A DNA stretch of 64,000 bases from Oscillospiraceae bacterium. Lineage in GTDB: Bacteria; Bacillota; Clostridia; Oscillospirales; Oscillospiraceae. Below the pieces are notes generated by a model that had not been told where the DNA came from, did no database searches, and saw only the letters and a program-made list of their open reading frames with translations. The DNA lies in contig JAJPYE010000039.1 of NCBI GenBank assembly GCA_021205095.1, forward strand, positions 1-64,000. Direction: 5' to 3'. Both the position numbers and the translations under genes were made by a program. Of this stretch, positions 24,798 to 32,921 are shown piece after piece. Positions within the stretch are counted from its first letter, which is position 1; every line of letters begins with the position of its first letter.

Positions 24798-26000
24798 ATG
24801 GGAATCAGAAACAGGCTACGCAATTTCTTCACCGGCAAGCCGGACAAGACGGTGTCCAGAATTCAGATGGTCACGGAATATGGCAACGGCTTCTACGCCT
24901 GGAACGGAAAGCTGTACCAGTCCGATATTATCCGGGCCTGCATCCGCCCGAAGACGCAGGCCATTGGCAAAATCGTCGGCAAACACATCCGAGAATCGGC
25001 CTCCGGGCTGACAGTCAACCCGGAAGCGTATATCAGGTTCCTGCTGGAGGAGCCGAACCCGTATATGACGGGTCAGATGCTCCAGGAAAAGATGGCGAAC
25101 CAGCTCGCGCTGAACGGTAACGCCTTTGCGCTCATCATCCGGGATGAGAACAACACGCCGATGGAGATATACCCCATCCCGGCCAGTACCGCAGAGGCGC
25201 TGTATGGCAGAGATGGGACACTGTATATCAAATTCACGTACCTGAACGGTAAGTCCAATACCTTCCTGTACTCTGACCTGATTCATCTGCGGCGGGACTA
25301 TTACGACCAGGACATCTTTGGCAGCTCTCAGATGGAGGCGCTGTCTCAGCTTATGGAGTGCATCGGGACGCTGGACAACGGCATCATCAAGGCCATTAAA
25401 AACTCCGGCGTTATCCGATGGCTGCTGAAACTAAACAGCTCCACCAGGCCAGAGGACATCCAGAAGAACGTCAAGGAGTTTGCCAACACCTACCTGTCCA
25501 CCCAGAGCGAGACGATGGGCGTTGCGGGTATTGACGCCAAGATGGATGCTCAGCAGATAACGCCCACGGACGTGATGCCAAACAAGGCGCTGCTCCAGTC
25601 TCAGATAGACCGGGTGTATGCGTTTTTTAATACCAACAGCAGCATCGTCACATCGTCCTATACGGGCGAACAATGGAATGCCTACTATGAGGCGGAAATA
25701 GAGCCGGTGGTTATCCAGTTTTCCAATGCCTGGACCCAGCGGCTATTTTCTCGCCGTGAACGTAGCTGTGGTAACAAGATCGTGTTCGAGGCGGCAAACC
25801 TACAGTGTGCCAGCATCGCCACGAAACTGAACCTGGTCTCCATGGTAGACCGCGGGGCTCTGACGCCAAATGAGTGGCGGGCAACGATGAACCTTGCCCC
25901 CGTTCCTGGCGGCGATGAGCCGATACGGCGGCTCGATACTCAGGTTGTAAATTCGCAGTCTACTGCGAAACAACATAAGTCCAACACCGGGAGGAGGTGA
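24798..26000 (+). CDS. phage portal protein (HK97 type)
   Basis: A 400-residue protein forming the dodecameric DNA-entry ring. Typical landmarks are an early VSRIQMVTEYGNGFYAWNG, IRACIRPKTQAIGKI, PNPYMTGQMLQEKMANQLALNGNAFALI and a late YEAEIEPVV. GGGGGTGAGG lies before ATG 24798. It follows the terminase and precedes the protease, as in HK97-type heads. Confidence 0.92.
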   Translation: MGIRNRLRNFFTGKPDKTVSRIQMVTEYGNGFYAWNGKLYQSDIIRACIRPKTQAIGKIVGKHIRESASGLTVNPEAYIRFLLEEPNPYMTGQMLQEKMANQLALNGNAFALIIRDENNTPMEIYPIPASTAEALYGRDGTLYIKFTYLNGKSNTFLYSDLIHLRRDYYDQDIFGSSQMEALSQLMECIGTLDNGIIKAIKNSGVIRWLLKLNSSTRPEDIQKNVKEFANTYLSTQSETMGVAGIDAKMDAQQITPTDVMPNKALLQSQIDRVYAFFNTNSSIVTSSYTGEQWNAYYEAEIEPVVIQFSNAWTQRLFSRRERSCGNKIVFEAANLQCASIATKLNLVSMVDRGALTPNEWRATMNLAPVPGGDEPIRRLDTQVVNSQSTAKQHKSNTGRR

Positions 26001-26005
26001 GAGAA

Positions 26006-26884
26006 ATGGCAAAATTGAGAATTGCAGGCGTAATAATCCCGAACGATTACAAGTGGTTCTACGACTACTTTGAGGAGGAGTCCACTTGCCCGGCGGATGT
26101 CCAGCAGGCCATCGATACGGCCAGCGGCGAGGAGCTGGAGGTGGAGATCAACAGTCCTGGCGGCGAGATTGCGTCCGGGTCGGAAATCTACACGATGCTC
26201 CGCCGATGTGGGAACGTTAGGATCACCGTTACCGGGGAAGCCTGCTCCGCAGCATCCATCATAGCGATGGCGGGCCATTGTGAAATGTCTCCCACCTCCC
26301 TCATGATGGTACACCGCGTAAGCACCAGGGCGGAAGGTAACTGCAACACCATGGACAAAGCGTCCGAAATGCTCAGGGCAGCAGATGAGGCCCTGAGTTC
26401 TGCATATTGTGCCAAATCCGGGATGTCCCAGGATGAGGCGCTGTCCATGATGGACGCGGAAACCTGGATAACTCCGCAGCGGGCGCTGGAGCTGAAGCTT
26501 ATCGACGGCATTCTGTGCAAGGCTGCCATTCTGGGTGCCGAGTCGGATGACGATGCCAACGCTATCTCCTATGGCGGCGAGGATGATGCACCCTTCGGGG
26601 CGTATGGCTTCTACTGCAACAAGATGGATGCCAACAAGACCCGGTACTATGAGGTGGTCTTCTATCCCAAGGTACAGGGCTATGTGGAGGGCCAGGATTA
26701 CAAGACCAAGGAGTCTACTATCACCCTGGAGTATGACGAGCTGAGCTTCTATATCTTCCAGGCCGAGTGTGGCAAGTACAAGATTGAGGCCCGGTTCGAG
26801 AGCGAGTCTGAGGCTCAGGCTTACCTGGCCGAGCTGTTCGCCGGTACCGCCTCTGTGCCTGGCCTGACCACTGCGGCTGCCTGA
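26006..26884 (+). CDS. ClpP-like head-maturation protease fused to a tail-tube-like C-terminus
   Basis: 292 residues. Positions 1-~190 form a ClpP-like phage prohead protease: VEINSPGGEIASGSEIY, catalytic serine in GEACSAASIIAMAG, then MVHRVSTRAEGN. From about residue 200 the sequence changes to FGAYGFYCNKMDANKTRYYEVV, YKTKESTITLEYDELSF and a closing FESESEAQAYLAELF helix. This looks like the C-terminal third of a phi13-type major tail protein. A precise in-frame deletion removing capsid, connectors and tail-tube N-terminus would explain it. ATG 26006 has GAGGAGGTG upstream. Protease part confident, tail part moderately so. Confidence 0.75.
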   Translation: MAKLRIAGVIIPNDYKWFYDYFEEESTCPADVQQAIDTASGEELEVEINSPGGEIASGSEIYTMLRRCGNVRITVTGEACSAASIIAMAGHCEMSPTSLMMVHRVSTRAEGNCNTMDKASEMLRAADEALSSAYCAKSGMSQDEALSMMDAETWITPQRALELKLIDGILCKAAILGAESDDDANAISYGGEDDAPFGAYGFYCNKMDANKTRYYEVVFYPKVQGYVEGQDYKTKESTITLEYDELSFYIFQAECGKYKIEARFESESEAQAYLAELFAGTASVPGLTTAAA

Positions 26885-26895
26885 GGTGACAGCTC

Positions 26896-27279
26896 ATGAT
26901 ACCGTGCATCGGAGCTGAGATAGGTGGGGTGATGTATTATCCCCTGTTTAATAACAACGCGATGTTCCGCTTGCAGGAGGAGCCTTTTCCTGACGATGTC
27001 ATGGAAAAGCTCAACGAGAACACAAAGGCCGGCTTCAAGCTGGCCTTTGATGTTTTCCGTGTGCTGTGCGAGGAAGGCAACGCTATCCGCGCACGGTACG
27101 GCTACGAGAAAGGACCATTGCCAGACTGGGAAGCTTTCCAGCAGGAGTTTGTGCCGGCGGATCTTGTGAAGATGAAGAACGCACTTTTTGCCGCCATCTC
27201 CATGGGGTACACCAGGGAGATTCCGTCCCTGGAAGACGTTGACCTGACGCTGCTGGAAATCCCAAAAAAAACGGAATGA
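26896..27279 (+). CDS. tail assembly chaperone-like protein
   Basis: A 127-residue acidic helical protein placed right after the tail-tube-like segment, where siphophages encode tail assembly chaperones. It contains AGFKLAFDVFRVLCEEGNAIRARYGYEKGPLPDWEAF. The last codons are CCA AAA AAA ACG GAA TGA, an A-AAA-AAA slippery run typical of chaperone frameshifting. The tape-measure gene that should follow is absent. GAGGTGAC precedes the start. Confidence 0.6.
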   Translation: MIPCIGAEIGGVMYYPLFNNNAMFRLQEEPFPDDVMEKLNENTKAGFKLAFDVFRVLCEEGNAIRARYGYEKGPLPDWEAFQQEFVPADLVKMKNALFAAISMGYTREIPSLEDVDLTLLEIPKKTE

Positions 27280-27329
27280 AAGCACTAAAATCAAGGGTGC
27301 AAACCCTGGAAAATGAGGTAGCAGCATGA
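27276..27329 (+). CDS. 17-residue micro-ORF or -1 frameshift extension of the tail chaperone
   Basis: ATG 27276 overlaps the upstream stop (ATGA), and its TGA overlaps the next start (ATGA). It reads MKALKSRVQTLENEVAA, a heptad-like coiled coil. The same frame can be entered by -1 slippage on the seven A at 27264-27270. It is either a tiny coupled gene or the short second product of chaperone frameshifting. Confidence 0.4.
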   Translation: MKALKSRVQTLENEVAA

Positions 27330-27589
27330 ATGTAACCACAGTAAAAACCACCACCACTGTCCGCTCCATCAACTGGCGGGCGACCATCCAGGACGACAAC
27401 GGCTCCAACGTCGCCACCATGACCGGCGCCGTGGACAGCGCGAGGCCGCTTGGCACCACGTCCCTTAATGTGTCCAGCCAGGCGCTGTATGCGGCCAATG
27501 CTGACGATGTAAAGGCCGCTTATGCGGAATTCCAGGCTATGGTGCTGGAATCGGCGGCGTTCACCACATCCGAAACGGAGGAGGAATAA
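27326..27589 (+). CDS. small phage protein of unknown function
   Basis: An 87-residue protein starting MNVTTVKTTTTVRSINWRA. It has a beta-rich first half and a helical, acidic C-terminus (TTSETEEE). GAGGTAG precedes the ATG. It lies between tail chaperone-like and DUF1617-like genes, so a minor structural role is likely. No domain recognised. Confidence 0.55.
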   Translation: MNVTTVKTTTTVRSINWRATIQDDNGSNVATMTGAVDSARPLGTTSLNVSSQALYAANADDVKAAYAEFQAMVLESAAFTTSETEEE

Positions 27590-27591
27590 CC

Positions 27592-27945
27592 ATGAAGATG
27601 ACCAACGCACAGATGACGGACGCGCTGGACGTGCTGTCCAGGGCGGAGGAAACGGGCAAGCTGGGCTATGCCATCGCCAGGAACCGGCGCAAGCTGGCGG
27701 ACGCGGCAAAGGAGTACACCGACATCCGGGACAAGCTGCTGACTGAGTACGGGGAACCTCTCGATGACGGGAAGGTGCTTATTCCGACGGAGAAGGTCGC
27801 GGCGTTCCAGGCTGGGCTGGATGATTACGCAGGCATCGAACATGAAGTGGACATCATGACCGTGGCGCTGGACGTGTTTACCGGCGGCGGGCTGACCAGT
27901 CAGCAGATGTTTGCATTGGATTGGATGGTGTCGGACGATGGATAA
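27592..27945 (+). CDS. DUF1617-like phage protein
   Basis: A 117-residue mostly helical protein: TNAQMTDALDVLSRAEETGKLGYAIARNRRKLADAAKEY, then DIRDKLLTEYGE. The arrangement matches DUF1617 proteins from tail/lysis regions of Firmicute siphophages. GGAGGAGG precedes the start 2 nt after the previous stop. The end overlaps the baseplate-like gene by 8 nt. Confidence 0.65.
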   Translation: MKMTNAQMTDALDVLSRAEETGKLGYAIARNRRKLADAAKEYTDIRDKLLTEYGEPLDDGKVLIPTEKVAAFQAGLDDYAGIEHEVDIMTVALDVFTGGGLTSQQMFALDWMVSDDG

Positions 27946-28765
27946 AATCACGCGGGATATATACGTCTGCCGTGATACGCTGCCCCAGCCCATCTCGTAT
28001 GTGGCGGGGACAAATGCCATCCCCATCGTGCTGAAATTCCGGGACTGGACAATACCGTCCGGCGGCACGGCTGCCATCTACCTGACCAAGCCGTCCGGGC
28101 TGATCGTATATGACATGGCGGAGATCGATGCGGACGCCAACACCGTCACAATAACACCCACCACGCAATTGTTTGCCGAGTCCGGCAGTCAGTGGGGGCA
28201 GGTGCAGATTGTGGACGGAGACACCATCGCGGCTACGTTCCGTCTCCTGTTCCTTGTGGGTGAAAACATGGTGGACAGCAAGGCCATCGAAAGCACGAAC
28301 GAATACACCGCCCTGGAGGCTCTGATTGCCCAGGCACAGCAGGTCGTGGCCGACACCACGGATGCTATTGCTGCGCTACAGCAAACAGTTGCCGGGAATT
28401 CAGAGGACATCACGGCTTTGGCATCAGAGATTGGATATTACGGCTCCTGCGCCACAGCGGCGGCAACGGCGGCAAAAACGGTCACAGTGGCGGACGGCTT
28501 CTCGCTGGCGGCGGGGGCCACGGTGCGGGTGAAGTTTACTTATGCCAATACGGCATCGTCCCCGACGCTGAACGTGAACGACACCGGGGCTGTGGCTATG
28601 GTGATGTACGGCACAACGGCCATGACTACCTACCACTGGCAGGCGGGTGCTGTGGTGGCATTTACCTTTGACGGCACAAGCTGGGTCGCTCAGCAGCCGG
28701 GGGACGCCTCGACCACCCAATACGGCGTGACGAAGCTGACCGACGGGGTGACGAGTACCAACTGA
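27938..28765 (+). CDS. BppU-like baseplate/receptor-binding protein
   Basis: A 275-residue protein. Residues 1-~120 (MDKITRDIYVCRDTLPQPISYVAGTN...) resemble the N-terminal domain of BppU-type baseplate proteins. A coiled coil follows (YTALEALIAQAQQVVADTTDAIAALQQ), then a Ser/Thr/Gly-rich beta domain with LNVNDTGAVAMVMYG, as in tail fibres, probably receptor binding. The start overlaps the DUF1617-like stop (ATGGATAA). Confidence 0.75.
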   Translation: MDKITRDIYVCRDTLPQPISYVAGTNAIPIVLKFRDWTIPSGGTAAIYLTKPSGLIVYDMAEIDADANTVTITPTTQLFAESGSQWGQVQIVDGDTIAATFRLLFLVGENMVDSKAIESTNEYTALEALIAQAQQVVADTTDAIAALQQTVAGNSEDITALASEIGYYGSCATAAATAAKTVTVADGFSLAAGATVRVKFTYANTASSPTLNVNDTGAVAMVMYGTTAMTTYHWQAGAVVAFTFDGTSWVAQQPGDASTTQYGVTKLTDGVTSTN

Positions 28766-28777
28766 GTTGGCATACTT

Positions 28778-28812
28778 GGCAACTCCCCCGTTCCGGGGAG
28801 TTGCTATTTTTA
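28778..28812 (+). terminator. terminator after baseplate gene
   Basis: Stem GGCAACTCCCC / GGGGAGTTGC followed by TATTTTTA, 12 nt after the stop. Confidence 0.85.
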
Positions 28813-28834
28813 TCTGAACCAAGGAGGTTTCAAA

Positions 28835-29767
28835 ATGGGTTACACTGCAAAACAGCTTATCGCCATAGCCGAAGCTGAAATCGGCTATCACGAGAAAGCA
28901 TCGAACGCCAATCTGGACAGCGCCACTGCGAACAGCGGCAGCAACAACTACACCAAGTATGCCCGTGATCTGTATAACGCCGGGTACTACAATGGCAACA
29001 AACAGGGGTACGCCTGGTGCGACGTGTTTGTTGACTGGCTATTCTTTAAATTGACCGACAACAAAACCACCGCTGAGGCGATGGAGTGCCAGACTGGAAC
29101 GCTTGGAGCAGGGTGTAGCTACTCCAAGCAGTACTACAAAACTGCTGGGCGGCTCTATACCAGCCCCAAGGAAGGAGACCAGATTTTCTTCAAGTCTGGC
29201 ATCAGCATCGTCCATACCGGCATCGTCAAGAAAGCCTCCGGCAGCCGCGTATACACCATTGAGGGCAATACGTCCGATGCCGTCGCGGAACATGATTACG
29301 CCCTGACCGATTCATACATCGACAGCTATGGCCGTCCGAAGTATGATGAGGACGCTGATGAGGAGACCACCGCGACCAGCAGCTCCGGCACCACTTCCGG
29401 CAGCTCTGACGATGTTGTGTATACCGTCGTCAAGGGAGATACGCTGTCTTCTATCGCTGCGAAGTACGGCACCACCTATAAGGTGCTGGCTGAGTACAAC
29501 AGCATCAGCAACCCTAACCTGATTACGGTCGGACAGAAAATCAAAATCCCTTCCAGCGTTGCCAGCAGCGACAGTCTTGCCGTTGGTGACAAGGTGAAGA
29601 TGTCCAGCGATGCCGTCGTGTATGGCACGTCCGGGAAATTCAGCTCCTGGGTGTATTCTGCTGTGCTGTACGTCCGGCAGATCAGCGGCAGTCGTGTGGT
29701 CGTGTCTATCTCCAAGACCGGCGCTGTGACCGGCGCGGTTGACAAGAAGTATCTGACCAAGACCTGA
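28835..29767 (+). CDS. endolysin: CHAP peptidase, LysM and SH3-like C-terminus
   Basis: 310 residues in three parts. The CHAP-type cysteine peptidase/amidase (1-~170) has C62 in [10 protein letters not shown] and H127 in IVHTGIV. After an acid Ser/Thr linker (171-193), a LysM repeat spans 195-239 ([21 protein letters not shown]). A C-terminal beta domain (245-310) resembles a bacterial SH3/wall-binding module. It degrades peptidoglycan at lysis. AAGGAGG precedes ATG. No signal peptide, so release would need a holin; none is recognisable. Confidence 0.9.
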   Translation: MGYTAKQLIAIAEAEIGYHEKASNANLDSATANSGSNNYTKYARDLYNAGYYNGNKQGYAWCDVFVDWLFFKLTDNKTTAEAMECQTGTLGAGCSYSKQYYKTAGRLYTSPKEGDQIFFKSGISIVHTGIVKKASGSRVYTIEGNTSDAVAEHDYALTDSYIDSYGRPKYDEDADEETTATSSSGTTSGSSDDVVYTVVKGDTLSSIAAKYGTTYKVLAEYNSISNPNLITVGQKIKIPSSVASSDSLAVGDKVKMSSDAVVYGTSGKFSSWVYSAVLYVRQISGSRVVVSISKTGAVTGAVDKKYLTKT

Positions 29768-29904
29768 TGATAGCTATAATCGGCTTTGTGTTGGTAGTTG
29801 TCTGGATCTGTGCCATTGTGCACTGGGATGGCAAGAGACACTGCGACAGGGACTGCAAGACCTGCCCGTTTCCTCCATGCGATGAGGCGGAGCGGGAGAA
29901 ATAA
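29767..29904 (+). CDS. 45-residue membrane protein with a cysteine-rich tail
   Basis: ATG overlaps the endolysin TGA (TGATG). An N-terminal membrane span (IIGFVLVVVWICAIV) is followed by HWDGKRHCDRDCKTCPFPPC with four cysteines, then EAEREK. Position after the endolysin suggests a lysis accessory (holin- or spanin-like), but size and sequence do not prove this. Coupled translation makes it likely a real gene. Confidence 0.6.
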   Translation: MIAIIGFVLVVVWICAIVHWDGKRHCDRDCKTCPFPPCDEAEREK

Positions 29905-29914
29905 ATATAAAAAT

Positions 29915-29967
29915 GCAGGAAAGGCCGGGGCGATTGCCTCGGCCTTTTCCGCATTCAATTATTTTTA
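29915..29967. terminator. terminator at the end of the phage late operon
   Basis: Long stem with GCGGAAAAGGCCGAGG-type arm (GGAAAGGCCGGGG / CCTCGGCCTTTTCC) and an AT-rich tail ATTATTTTT. It separates phage genes from the convergent ATPase-Toprim module. Confidence 0.8.
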
Positions 29968-29994
29968 ATCCGATTGTAATTTGTATTGAAGAAC

Positions 29995-30708
29995 TTAAAT
30001 ATATTTATTCTTATATTCTTGTGATTGAGAGGTAAAACATAGACCGAGATTTGTGTGGCGCTCAACGGAATGAAGATTCTGCTGGATGAATCTCCAAGAT
30101 TCCCTGTAGTTCAACCTAACAGCAAACTCTGAATTGCTTATGAAATGAAGAAACCCATTCAGATCGTTCTTGTAGTGTTCAGCAAAGGCAAGAGAATACT
30201 CTTCTTTGTCATGTTCACTCAAATTGAGTTGGTTATAAAGAACATGATCCAAGTTGCAGGACATATAGTAAATCTGGTAAGGGATAGTTTTCCACACTGT
30301 TTGTATGGTTGAGAGACGCAATAGGCAGTTCCTTTTTTGTTCATTTCGTTGAAGAATGTCAGCCTTGTTGTTATGTTTTATCCCGGTAAGAGTATAAGTA
30401 CATTTTTTGCAGGCAGCATCTTCTTGTATGCAAGTATCAGGTATAAAAACACCATCTGTATCGACAAGGTGGATAACCTGAGCGAAGTCCGATTTAGAAA
30501 AATGATTTCTTTGTGAATACTGTTTAACAAGAGCGGTTATTTTTGTGACAACATTCGAGCTGTTTGTACCATTTTCCGTGGTAAGGTCACAATGTGTTAT
30601 ATGAATATAAACGGTGTTATTATTAAAATAACGTTCGAACATTACGCCAAGTGCATCACTATCACTAGGGCCTTCAACAATGATAAAAACAATTTTTTTA
30701 TCTTTCAT
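29995..30708 (-). CDS. Toprim-domain protein paired with ATPase (RloB/AriB/DUF4435-like)
   Basis: A 237-residue protein. The N-terminal VFIIVEGPSDSDAL carries the Toprim glutamate (E12), and IHLVDTDGVF the DxD pair (D83, D85). These metal-binding acids define Toprim nucleases. The remainder is helical with CKKC, DHVLYNQLNL and a Tyr/Arg-rich C-terminus; no other domain is recognised. It overlaps the ATPase gene by 11 nt, so the two are one unit. Predicted role: the nuclease effector of a defence module released by the ATPase (inference from PARIS/OLD-type systems). AT-rich. Confidence 0.75.
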   Translation of the reverse strand: MKDKKIVFIIVEGPSDSDALGVMFERYFNNNTVYIHITHCDLTTENGTNSSNVVTKITALVKQYSQRNHFSKSDFAQVIHLVDTDGVFIPDTCIQEDAACKKCTYTLTGIKHNNKADILQRNEQKRNCLLRLSTIQTVWKTIPYQIYYMSCNLDHVLYNQLNLSEHDKEEYSLAFAEHYKNDLNGFLHFISNSEFAVRLNYRESWRFIQQNLHSVERHTNLGLCFTSQSQEYKNKYI

Positions 30709-32113
30709 AATTGCGGCCCGCCTTACGGAAAGCTAATGATATTTCGCTATTATTGGTTGTGTCATAAAGGCATTCTTCATTTGCACCCAACATAATCCTT
30801 CTATAATAGGAATCTCTTAGATTATTATTTTGCTTTATGTTGGAGAGCCGGATATATCTTTGTTGTGGATTGGTTGTTGTGAAAACAATGGAGGTACTGT
30901 CTAAGGTTTCCAATGGTCTCAAATTATGAGAAGTAAATATAAGTTGACCTTTTCCGTTATCCGAAATGATTCGGAGAATCTCACCCAGTAAATATTCAAA
31001 TATGCCAGAATCAAGCTCATCTATGGCCACAGAAACAGAAGGGTCATTATAGACAACGATTAGGAGTTGAAGAATTGATACAATTTTTTTGATTCCATCA
31101 GATTCATACTGAAGCGGAATTTCTTTTCTATTTTTTAAGGAAACCAGTTGCACATATACGCCGGAGGAACCGTCTTTTAGAAGAGTGGTCCCAAGTTGCT
31201 TGAATTTGATAGTTAAGCCGGGGACGAGTTGTGCAAGGACAATATTCATATCACATATTACCTTGTCTAAAATGTCCACAGACTTTTCTGGGACGGGAAA
31301 TCCAGACCTGCTGTTGAGTGGGATTGGCATATTTCCTATAAAACTGTGTCCCTTGTTTTTGTATGAAAAAGATATAGGAAGTGCGTTAAGGCTGATAAGT
31401 CCGTTGTTTACTGTGTTTATTATGAATAGGCAGCGATTGCCGTAGTAGATAAGGGAATTAAATAACTCTTCATAATGTGGAATAGTACAGTTTTCGTGAA
31501 TCACAGATTGGAGTTTTTTAGAAAAAATGAAAGATTTAGAGGTTGCTTTTGCCAAGCCTTTTGCTACTAGGAGGTCGGTGCGGACGTCTTTGTTTCCACC
31601 GGTTAGAATGTCATATTTAGTTGCCGGAATAAATACATCATTTTCGGCACAGTTCGTGTCGATTACAGGTTGCATTCTTTTTTTTTCGTTGTCACTTTGA
31701 TATGAATAGCTTAATTTTTCGTTAAAAATCTCAGCGATTGATTCATCTATGTTATTAGTTGCATCGAGGTCATCTTCATGTTCTGAAGAGGCGGCACGCA
31801 GGGATAATTCATAGTTTACAGTATACTTGGTTGATTCACCGAATACTGAAAGTACATATTTGATGGTTGCATGACTGGCATCTACATTCACATAACCCGC
31901 GTATGTGGACGGTAATTTAGTGGAAGTGAGAGCGTGACGGAGAATGTCAACAGCATCAATAAGGGCTGTTTTACCAGATCCGTTTTGGCCGTAAATGCCA
32001 ACAATGCTAGAAAAACGATTCTTGCGAGATGTGTCGAATGAAACCCTGCCATATATTACATTTTTGAAGTTGATGATAGTAATCTCATCGATTCGGACAC
32101 GCATAACATCCAT
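30698..32113 (-). CDS. ABC/AAA_15-type ATPase of a two-gene defence-like module
   Basis: 471 residues. Walker A GQNGSGKT is at 42-49 after an RVRIDEITIINFKNV N-terminus typical of RecF/OLD-like AAA_15/AAA_21 ATPases. The signature-like YESDGIKKIVSIL is at 336-348, Walker B SVAIDELDSG at 361-370 and an H-loop FTSHNLRPLE at about 393-402. A long middle insertion (about 60-330) is unlike housekeeping SMC/ABC proteins. AGGAGG precedes ATG 32113; a TATACT -10 (32145-32140) lies 27-32 nt upstream. The Toprim gene follows with 11-nt overlap. Candidate phage sensor; PARIS AriA-like by layout. Confidence 0.8.
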   Translation of the reverse strand: MDVMRVRIDEITIINFKNVIYGRVSFDTSRKNRFSSIVGIYGQNGSGKTALIDAVDILRHALTSTKLPSTYAGYVNVDASHATIKYVLSVFGESTKYTVNYELSLRAASSEHEDDLDATNNIDESIAEIFNEKLSYSYQSDNEKKRMQPVIDTNCAENDVFIPATKYDILTGGNKDVRTDLLVAKGLAKATSKSFIFSKKLQSVIHENCTIPHYEELFNSLIYYGNRCLFIINTVNNGLISLNALPISFSYKNKGHSFIGNMPIPLNSRSGFPVPEKSVDILDKVICDMNIVLAQLVPGLTIKFKQLGTTLLKDGSSGVYVQLVSLKNRKEIPLQYESDGIKKIVSILQLLIVVYNDPSVSVAIDELDSGIFEYLLGEILRIISDNGKGQLIFTSHNLRPLETLDSTSIVFTTTNPQQRYIRLSNIKQNNNLRDSYYRRIMLGANEECLYDTTNNSEISLAFRKAGRNYER

Positions 32114-32303
32114 GGTGTGGCCTCCTACTTGTTTAATGTAGTATACCAGAGAATAACATAATTTAATCGGAATAGCAAGAACAAATTAAAGAAATGGAAC
32201 AAAATGTGCTGATTTAACGAATCAAAAGATGGAAGGACGGCAGGTCATGTCAGGTTTTTTCTGATAGAGTGGGGGGTAATGAGATGGCGAAGGAGGCTGG
32301 GAG

Positions 32304-32485
32304 ATGAGAGTGGGGCTGAACGGCCAGATGGTCGGCAATGACGATGCGGAGATATATCGGGTTTTGGGTTTACAGACGTTTGCTGTCTGGCGGACTTGAA
32401 AAAGGCTTTGGGGGACTGCCCGGAGGGGGAGGAGCTGGAGCTGGAGAGCAACAGCGTTTCAGGCACTTTTTGGCTAGCAATTTGA
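32304..32485 (+). pseudogene. remnant of a second ClpP-like head-maturation protease
   Basis: ATG 32304 after AGGAGG reads MRVGLNGQMVGNDDAEIYRVLGLQTFAVW and stops at 32397. The adjacent frame continues from 32393 as DLKKALGDCPEGEELELESNS and stops at 32483. Together they match the N-terminal half of phage ClpP-like proteases, including EGEELELEINSxGG. The frameshift, stops and loss of the catalytic part show it is dead. It is not the same sequence as the protease at 26006. Confidence 0.7.
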
Positions 32486-32508
32486 GATTCGGGGGAGGAG
32501 ACAGGCGT

Positions 32509-32921
32509 TTATTGAGGCGGCAGTATGATAGATGCGTTCTGGAGGCGGCTCCAATCGAGACGTTGCCCACAGCGGTCACAGTAAGCTTGGTATTCCCGTT
32601 CCAAGGTAATAGCGCATCGAGGGCAAACTGGGAACCCAGACAATCCGCAGGAACCCTTGTAGCAGCGGATGTGCGTGACCAGCATGGGATCTCTGAATGA
32701 GGCTACAGTGAAAATAGAAGGACGGATAAGTAATTCGTTCGGTGTGCAGTCAAAGCCGATGCATAGCTTTTCCAGCGTTAGAATAGTAGGAGCAGTCTTG
32801 CCCCTGGCTATGTCACCAAAGTATCTGGAGCTGAGACAACAGAGTCCTGTGCGGATTCATACGAAAGATGGTTCTCGCTGCAAAGGCGAAGTACAGAAGC
32901 GGAAAGGTTGTCTAAAAACAT
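32509..32921 (-). pseudogene. XRE-type HTH plus zinc-ribbon regulator, frameshifted
   Basis: From ATG 32921 the frame gives MFLDNLSASVLRLCSENHLSYESAQDS and then stops. Shifting frame near 32841-32850 restores LSSRYFGDIARGKTAPTILTLEKLC, the second half of an XRE-like HTH. It runs on without stops through FTVASFRDPMLVTHIRCYKGSC to a zinc ribbon CPRCAITLEREYQAYCDRC and TAA at 32509. One single-base indel explains it. From the internal ATG 32685 a 58-residue zinc-ribbon protein could still be made. Confidence 0.7.

Noticed and set aside
32338..32700. 120-codon plus-strand frame in the degraded right end of the prophage
   Set aside because: It crosses two pseudogenes in wrong frames; better explained by the ClpP-like and HTH/zinc-ribbon remnants.
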